Below, piece after piece: positions 57,049-64,000 of a stretch of 64,000 bases of DNA (its first letter is position 1; every line of letters starts with the position of its first letter). The DNA comes from Vreelandella salicampi (GTDB lineage: Bacteria; Pseudomonadota; Gammaproteobacteria; Pseudomonadales; Halomonadaceae): positions 124,001 to 188,000 of the forward strand of contig NZ_JACCDF010000001.1 in the NCBI RefSeq assembly GCF_013415105.1, in the 5' to 3' direction. The position numbers and the translations under genes are program-made. A model generated the notes under the pieces. It worked only from the letters and a program-made list of their open reading frames with translations, ran no database searches and was not told the DNA's origin.

Positions 57049-57383
57049 GCGCGCCCATTCTCATATCGACCTATGGTGCTTGAAGCGTTTCGCTTGGAAC
57101 AGTTTCCTAGTGAAAAAGGCAGCATCGTATTAGGTGACCTCGTACCAGGCGGCCTTGTATTAGGGTGTGTAGTTTACGTGAATTGACGTGGCGAATTCAC
57201 GTAAACTTACGCCCTCACTTAATCGTGTGAATCGCAGTATCAATGAGCGAACTAATTTTTAGCGAGCATCGACGCATCTTGATCTAGCGCAATTTTTACC
57301 CCCGACAACGCATCAAGCGAATAGTCAAAAGTATGCTTTGTCGTGCATTATGAGCCCAGAAACTCACGTCAAGAGAGGATAGG
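57049..57383. other. 335-nt non-coding gap between cmoM and cheZ
   Basis: The starts of cmoM and cheZ are divergent. The gap holds a 14-bp inverted repeat (57171-57207) and a repeated GTATTAGG (57127-57134 and 57158-57165). A ribosome site GAGAGGA precedes cheZ. I find no ORF, RNA gene or convincing promoter, and no good sigma-28 sequence for cheZ. Confidence 0.7.
57171..57207. repeat. Perfect 14-bp inverted repeat upstream of cheZ
   Basis: AGTTTACGTGAATT (57171-57184) and AATTCACGTAAACT (57194-57207) are exact reverse complements around a nine-base spacer GACGTGGCG. There is no T tract, so it is unlikely to be a terminator. Confidence 0.9.
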
Positions 57384-58064
57384 ATGGCAAATCCAACGAA
57401 TGCGCATGATGGCGCTATGCCCTCTGTGCTTAACGAACACGGCGGGGATGAGGTCATCCAGCGGATTGGCCAGCTAACGCGCATGCTGCGCGAAAGCATG
57501 AAGGAACTTGGGCTAGACCAGCAAATCGAACAGGCAGCACAGGCCATTCCTGATGCCAGCGAGCGTCTTCGTTATGTCGCCTCCATGACAGAGCAAGCGG
57601 CGGAACGCTCGTTAAACGCCGTTGAGCGCGCTCAGCCGACTCAAGATCTGCTCGAAAGCCACAGCCAATCACTATCCAAGCGCTGGGAAGCCCTTGAAAA
57701 CCCCAATGACCCGTTAAGCGATGAACAGCTCATTGCCGATACGCGTCACTTTTTGTCTGAGCAAGTACCCACCCAAGTCGGCATTGCACAAAAAGAACTC
57801 CTAGAAGTCATGATGGCGCAGGACTTTCAAGACTTAACCGGCCAAGTCATCAAGAAAATGATGGACGTGATCCAAACGATCGAACATGAGCTGGTGCAGG
57901 TGCTGATGGAAAGCGCCCCGGGTATAACGGAAGGCGTAAAAGTCAAAGATGAGCGGGACGAACAAGCGAAACTGCGTAATGGCCCGCAAATGAATAAAGA
58001 AAAAACTGATGTGGTAAGCGGCCAAGATCAAGTCGATGACCTACTTGATGAGCTAGGTTTTTAA
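57384..58064 (+). CDS. cheZ: CheY-P phosphatase CheZ
   Basis: CheZ dephosphorylates CheY-P and ends the chemotaxis signal at the flagellar motor. The 226 residues form a long helical hairpin with the catalytic segment VMMAQDFQDLTGQVIKKMM (Gln of DLTGQ corresponds to E. coli Gln147), a flexible linker rich in charged residues, and the CheY-binding C-terminal amphipathic tail DQVDDLLDELGF. GAGAGGA precedes the ATG. No cheY or other che gene is adjacent, unlike the usual cheYZ pair. It is convergent with the prenyltransferase gene, six nucleotides apart. Confidence 0.92.
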   Translation: MANPTNAHDGAMPSVLNEHGGDEVIQRIGQLTRMLRESMKELGLDQQIEQAAQAIPDASERLRYVASMTEQAAERSLNAVERAQPTQDLLESHSQSLSKRWEALENPNDPLSDEQLIADTRHFLSEQVPTQVGIAQKELLEVMMAQDFQDLTGQVIKKMMDVIQTIEHELVQVLMESAPGITEGVKVKDERDEQAKLRNGPQMNKEKTDVVSGQDQVDDLLDELGF

Positions 58065-58070
58065 TTCTCC

Positions 58071-58961
58071 CTACCCCAACCATAAGCCGCCTATTAACAG
58101 TGCCAATGTGCCAAGCAACGCCGCCACATTGACCGTTAGAAGTGGCGGCCATGCAACATGCCTCAATGTGGCTTCAGCGTTGAGCTTTACGCTTAACCAC
58201 GCCACAGCTGGGAGTGGCAATAGCGCGATGGCACTCAGCGCTGGCAACACCGCCTGCCAGATGCTAATACCCATCACGAGGTAGGCGACAAGCCACAACC
58301 CCACTGCAGCGCGCGCACCCGCCACCTTGCCAAATACAATCAAAAGGTGCCGCCGTCCGACTTGGCGATCCGCCTCGACATCGGGAAACTGATTAATAAG
58401 CAACAGTTCGTTGACCAGCAATAGCACCACTAGCGCCACCACCCATACGGCATCGGTTAGCACTCCGCCCAAAGCCAGCACACTGCCTACCACAATAATC
58501 GCAAACCCAAGCCCTGGAGCGAGTAAGCACAAAAGGGGCGAGCGGGTCAGCCAACGCGTGTAACCCACGACAAGTAAAATGCCGCCAGCCCCCAACAACA
58601 AAAGCGCTCCGCCTCGCAACCAAACAAAATAAAGCCCGATACATACCACAATACCAAGCGACCCTAGCGCGCTCCACAGCACCTGTGTTGTCGCCACCGG
58701 TTGAGCCGGTAACGCACCGCTACCGCCGGAGAACGGTGTGCGCTGAGTGAGGGTATCCAACCCCGAGCGAAAATCGTCATACTCATTCATTAGGTTGACC
58801 GCTATGTGCGCCAATAGTGCCGCTAGCAGAATCAGCACGCCGTGTAGCGGCGTAACCGCCATTGATTGATGCTGCAATAGAGCAACCGCCAAGCCAACAC
58901 AAAGCACGGCAAGCATCAAAAAGCCAGGCCTTGAGGCGGCAATAAGGGGGCGAAAATGCAT
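58071..58961 (-). CDS. UbiA-family prenyltransferase (MenA-like)
   Basis: A 296-residue membrane protein with about eight helices and the two Asp-rich motifs of UbiA prenyltransferases: NLMNEYDDFRSGLD (about 65-78) and NQFPDVEADRQVGRR (about 195-209). The pattern NEYDD and the PFSGGSGAL loop resemble the MenA branch (1,4-dihydroxy-2-naphthoate prenyltransferase). No other menaquinone genes are in the window, so the acceptor substrate is uncertain. I use the ATG at 58961 with AAGGAGA upstream. Confidence 0.85.
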   Translation of the reverse strand: MHFRPLIAASRPGFLMLAVLCVGLAVALLQHQSMAVTPLHGVLILLAALLAHIAVNLMNEYDDFRSGLDTLTQRTPFSGGSGALPAQPVATTQVLWSALGSLGIVVCIGLYFVWLRGGALLLLGAGGILLVVGYTRWLTRSPLLCLLAPGLGFAIIVVGSVLALGGVLTDAVWVVALVVLLLVNELLLINQFPDVEADRQVGRRHLLIVFGKVAGARAAVGLWLVAYLVMGISIWQAVLPALSAIALLPLPAVAWLSVKLNAEATLRHVAWPPLLTVNVAALLGTLALLIGGLWLG

Positions 58962-59041
58962 ATCTTCTCCTTGTCGGTGACAACGCATAGTATAAGTTAG
59001 TACGCAACAAAAGCGTATTCGGACACCAAAGAGGGGAGATG

Positions 59042-60331
59042 ATGGAGCAACTCACCAACGAATTTGTCACCGCCAATCAGTCTGCCCTGCACCTGGCGCT
59101 GGCGCTTTTGCTCGGCACGCTGATTGGGATTGAGCGTGGCTGGGTCGCGCGCGAAAAAAGCGCTGGCTCCCGAGTGGCGGGGGTTCGCACTCATGCTCTG
59201 GTGGGGCTTCTGGGTGGGGTTTCAGGGCTTCTCGCCGAGACACTAACCCCCTGGGCTTTTCCACTGATGTTTGTCGCCATTGCCTTGATTGCGCTAGTTG
59301 GTTGGCGCGAACAAATGGTGCAAAGCGGTGATTTGAGTATCACTGGCCTGATTGGCCTTTTACTCGCCTTCTCATTTGGGGCGATGGCCGTTGCCGTCAG
59401 CCCGGCACTCGCCACTGCTTGCGCCGTTGTGACCGCCGTGATTTTGGATAACAAGCGCGAGATACACGGTTTGCTCGATAAGCTCCAATCTCATGAGCTG
59501 GACGCCGCACTGAAGCTCCTACTGATTTCGGCGGTAATGCTGCCACTTCTGCCGAATGAAGGTATGGGGCCAGGCGGTGTGCTGAACCCTTACGAGCTAT
59601 GGTGGATGGTGGTGATGATCGCCACGATCTCCTTTGTCGGCTACTTTGCTATCCGTTTTGGCGGTGCAGAAAAGGGCATACTCTTCACTGGCCTGTTTGC
59701 AGGGCTCTCCTCCTCCACGGCGCTAACCCTGCATTTTGCCCGGCAATCACGTTTGGATACCGTGCTTAGCCCCCTACTGGCCTCAGGCATTTTAATTGCA
59801 TGCGGCACCATGTTTCCTCGTATCTTGATCTACGCCGCCATTATTCACCCGGCGCTGATTCCACATCTCGTTTTGCCAGTTACGCTGATGGCGTTGAGCC
59901 TGTACCTTCCAGCGCTCCTTATCTGGCATCGCCAGCGTCGTCACGGACCGATAGATAGCCCAGAACTCAACCAGAACCCGCTAGAACTGCGTACCGCACT
60001 CATGTTCGGCGCCCTGCTTACTGTGATCATGCTGCTAGGCAAGTGGTTGCGTGAATGGCTAGGCGATACCGGCGTTTACCTACTCGCCATAGTGTCAGGC
60101 ATCGCCGATGTCGATGCCATCACGCTATCGCTGACACGTATGTCGCAAGACAACCTAAGCATCGCCAGCGCCGTCTTCGGTATTATTATTGCCGCATCCG
60201 TCAACAACTTAGTCAAAGGGGGTATGGCGGCAAGTTTCGGTACTCGCGCACTCGGGTTGCGCATTGTCTTGCCGATGCTGGCGTCTGTCACGCTCGGCGC
60301 CTTGAGTGCTTGGGGAGCAACGCTCCTTTAG
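59042..60331 (+). CDS. MgtC/SapB-DUF4010 membrane protein
   Basis: The first 130 residues match the MgtC/SapB family (LALALLLGTLIGIERGW, GVRTHALVGLLGGVSGLLAE). The remainder is a DUF4010 region with many helices, including LLLISAVMLPLLPNEGMGPGGVLNPY, GLFAGLSSSTALTLHFARQ and VSGIADVDAITLSL. The function of this fusion is unknown; related MgtC proteins affect Mg2+ homeostasis or macrophage survival, which may not apply. The start is one of two adjacent ATGs; the second (59042) has better spacing from GAGGGGAG. Confidence 0.82.
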   Translation: MEQLTNEFVTANQSALHLALALLLGTLIGIERGWVAREKSAGSRVAGVRTHALVGLLGGVSGLLAETLTPWAFPLMFVAIALIALVGWREQMVQSGDLSITGLIGLLLAFSFGAMAVAVSPALATACAVVTAVILDNKREIHGLLDKLQSHELDAALKLLLISAVMLPLLPNEGMGPGGVLNPYELWWMVVMIATISFVGYFAIRFGGAEKGILFTGLFAGLSSSTALTLHFARQSRLDTVLSPLLASGILIACGTMFPRILIYAAIIHPALIPHLVLPVTLMALSLYLPALLIWHRQRRHGPIDSPELNQNPLELRTALMFGALLTVIMLLGKWLREWLGDTGVYLLAIVSGIADVDAITLSLTRMSQDNLSIASAVFGIIIAASVNNLVKGGMAASFGTRALGLRIVLPMLASVTLGALSAWGATLL

Positions 60332-60387
60332 AAGTAGGCGACACAACACCATAGCGCTTAACTATTAAAACAGTGATGAAAAGCAAA

Positions 60388-60416
60388 TTGTTGCTATGGC
60401 ACTCATGTTCTATAAA
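60388..60416 (+). promoter_or_regulatory. Candidate katG promoter
   Basis: TTGTTG (60388-60393) and TATAAA (60411-60416) are separated by exactly 17 nt in the 150-nt gap before katG. The -10 is good (5 of 6) and the -35 is weak (3 of 6), which would suit activator-dependent control such as OxyR. No clear OxyR site is recognised. Confidence 0.45.
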
Positions 60417-60479
60417 TAGAGTATGGAATCGGGATGAACATCAAATTCCGTTACAAGCGTGACCTAATGAGCAATATAG

Positions 60480-62672
<2,193 letters not shown>

Positions 62673-62708
62673 CCAAGCTCATCTCTTAGAGCGTTAAGCT
62701 CTCAAAAT

Positions 62709-62740
62709 AAAACCGCGCCTTAGCAAAGGCGCGGTTTTTT
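62709..62740 (+). terminator. katG terminator
   Basis: CCGCGCCTT and AAGGCGCGG pair around AGCA... (62713-62734) followed by six T; the AAAA before the stem also gives a T run on the other strand. It lies between convergent katG and the GGDEF gene, and probably serves both. Confidence 0.93.
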
Positions 62741-62775
62741 GTGGCCGCAACGCCCAACCAACGTACTCGCTAGGC

Positions 62776-64000
62776 TTAGCCGGTAACCACCGATGGAGTG
62801 CAAATGACACAGCAGTCACGGCCGCTATTTTTCGCCTGGTAAAGTGCCTCATCTGCCTTGATGAGTAACTGTTTGGGGTTGTTAGCGTGATCCGGGTAGG
62901 TCGCTACACCACAAGAGAGCGTTAGTGGCTCAATCAAACACCCTTCATAACGAAACTCATGGTGCCGCACTATTTCCAGCAGGGCATTCGCACGAGCTTC
63001 AGCATCCCGCATGGTAACGCCCGGCAGCAATGCCACAAACTCCTCGCCTCCCATCCGGCACACCACATCCGCACCACGAAAGTGGTGTTTAAGTAACGCT
63101 GCCACATCCGTTAACACCGCATCGCCAGCATCGTGACCAAGCGTATCGTTAACGCGTTTGAAGTAGTCTAAATCCAACATCAAAAGCGAAAGTCGGTCCC
63201 CATGACGCTCAGCGCGGCGAAACTCATGATCGAGCAAGCTATCAAAATGGCGCCGGTTACTTAACCCGGTCAGCGAATCTTGCATTGAAAGTTCTTTCAA
63301 CTCATTCACGAGCCTATCGAGTTCAGCCGTGCGGGCGAAGACTTTATCTTCAAGCGTCTGATTCATCTGGGCCAATTGCCGTTGCGTCTCGCGGTAGCGC
63401 CAGAGGGATATCCCAACCACCGCAATAGAAAACACTAACGTACCGACACTGAGTGGCACGATACGCCAGGAGATAAAACCATGCGCCACCAACATATCTG
63501 CCAAGAGCAGCAGCGCAAAGAAAGAAAAGCTCAGCACCAAAAAACGCTGCTCTATGCCCATACGGCTAAAACGTCGTAGCGCAATCAACAGCATGAGCGG
63601 AAGCGTCACGGCTAATAGTAAGTCGAAAACGGGAAATGTCAGCGACAAGCTGATTGCGCCTGCTTTTACCAAACCAATAGCACTCACTAGGTAGGCGAGG
63701 TGCAACTGCCAAAAATACGCCACCCAGCGTCGCGAACGTCCTTCTAACCAGAAATTCAGCAATAACCCCATCGCCACGGGCAGCATATAATAGCTACTCG
63801 CTCGTAGGGTTTCCCACGCCATAGGCCCTTCGGCAATCAGTTGACGTGCCGGCGCCTCAGCAAGCAGCATAAGTCCCGCTGAAAAGGTAAATAACGCGAT
63901 GGCCGCAAACCCCCGCCTTTTAGGCCCAATTAGCGCAAAAATGCCGGCCAAAATAGCGATAACAAGGCTAAACGCACTCACCGCCAGGTCCGTTGCTGAG
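62776..64000 (-). CDS. Membrane diguanylate cyclase (GGDEF), probably 5'-truncated by the window
   Basis: The protein has about seven hydrophobic helices (roughly 1-200 from 63981), a short coiled coil (RETQRQLAQMNQTLEDKVFAR) and a GGDEF domain with MGGEEFVALLPG as the active site and RGAD exactly five residues before it, the inhibitory I-site. It should make cyclic di-GMP and be product-inhibited. A GTG at 63981 could start a 401-residue form, but the frame is open to the window edge, so the true start is probably outside. The sensor part is a 7TM-like region of unknown ligand. orn in this window degrades pGpG. Confidence 0.88.
   Translation of the reverse strand, partial: SATDLAVSAFSLVIAILAGIFALIGPKRRGFAAIALFTFSAGLMLLAEAPARQLIAEGPMAWETLRASSYYMLPVAMGLLLNFWLEGRSRRWVAYFWQLHLAYLVSAIGLVKAGAISLSLTFPVFDLLLAVTLPLMLLIALRRFSRMGIEQRFLVLSFSFFALLLLADMLVAHGFISWRIVPLSVGTLVFSIAVVGISLWRYRETQRQLAQMNQTLEDKVFARTAELDRLVNELKELSMQDSLTGLSNRRHFDSLLDHEFRRAERHGDRLSLLMLDLDYFKRVNDTLGHDAGDAVLTDVAALLKHHFRGADVVCRMGGEEFVALLPGVTMRDAEARANALLEIVRHHEFRYEGCLIEPLTLSCGVATYPDHANNPKQLLIKADEALYQAKNSGRDCCVICTPSVVTG

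Overview
The window looks like a chromosome segment from a moderately halophilic gammaproteobacterium of the Halomonadaceae (Halomonas or a close relative). This is inferred from overall protein similarity, the conserved order queG-nnr-tsaE-ami-mutL-miaA-hfq-hflX-hflK, a complete Mrp-type Na+/H+ antiporter operon and the moderately high GC content. I see no rRNA, tRNA, CRISPR array, integrase, transposase or prophage module. Nearly all of the sequence is coding.

Layout. 1-10.3 kb (mostly minus strand) is the hfq superoperon: membrane protease modulator HflK (cut by the window edge), HflX, Hfq, MiaA, MutL, a cell-wall amidase, TsaE and Nnr, with QueG divergent. 10.3-16.6 kb holds RNA and translation housekeeping genes (orn, rsgA, efp, epmA, epmB) together with psd and a rhodanese. 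16.7-19.1 kb encodes a small four-helix membrane protein and a periplasmic PQQ dehydrogenase. 19.2-30.1 kb (minus strand) is the most interesting block: a NaChBac-like ion channel, a leucine-attenuated leuA, a complete type I Wadjet plasmid-defence operon (jetABCD) and an unknown membrane protein. 30.2-36.1 kb is mrpA(B)CDEFG. 36-45.5 kb carries serB, parC, a chemoreceptor, parE and pgi. 45.6-47.4 kb is cmoAB. 47.4-57 kb carries a Zn protease, an App1-like phosphatase, cysDN, cpdA-DUF1249-nudF, a TPR protein, greB, rsmC and cmoM. 57.4-64 kb carries a lone cheZ, a UbiA-family prenyltransferase, an MgtC/DUF4010 membrane protein, katG and a GGDEF protein that probably continues past the window.

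How the parts connect. The channel and the Mrp antiporter are divergent neighbours, giving a Na+ entry and a Na+ exit route. EF-P and two of its modification enzymes are adjacent. Three of the cmo5U34 tRNA-wobble enzymes (CmoA, CmoB, CmoM) lie within 11 kb.

The strongest regulatory observation is upstream of leuA. A 19-residue open frame with seven Leu codons is followed by hairpins and a strong intrinsic terminator about 20 nt before leuA, which is a textbook ribosome-mediated attenuator. The Wadjet operon begins only 27 nt after the leuA stop. By eye there is no terminator until 19151-19182, so plasmid defence may be transcribed with, and be tuned by, leucine attenuation. Wadjet itself is a described system; its placement in the leucine regulon and the unknown membrane protein behind it are the parts worth checking.
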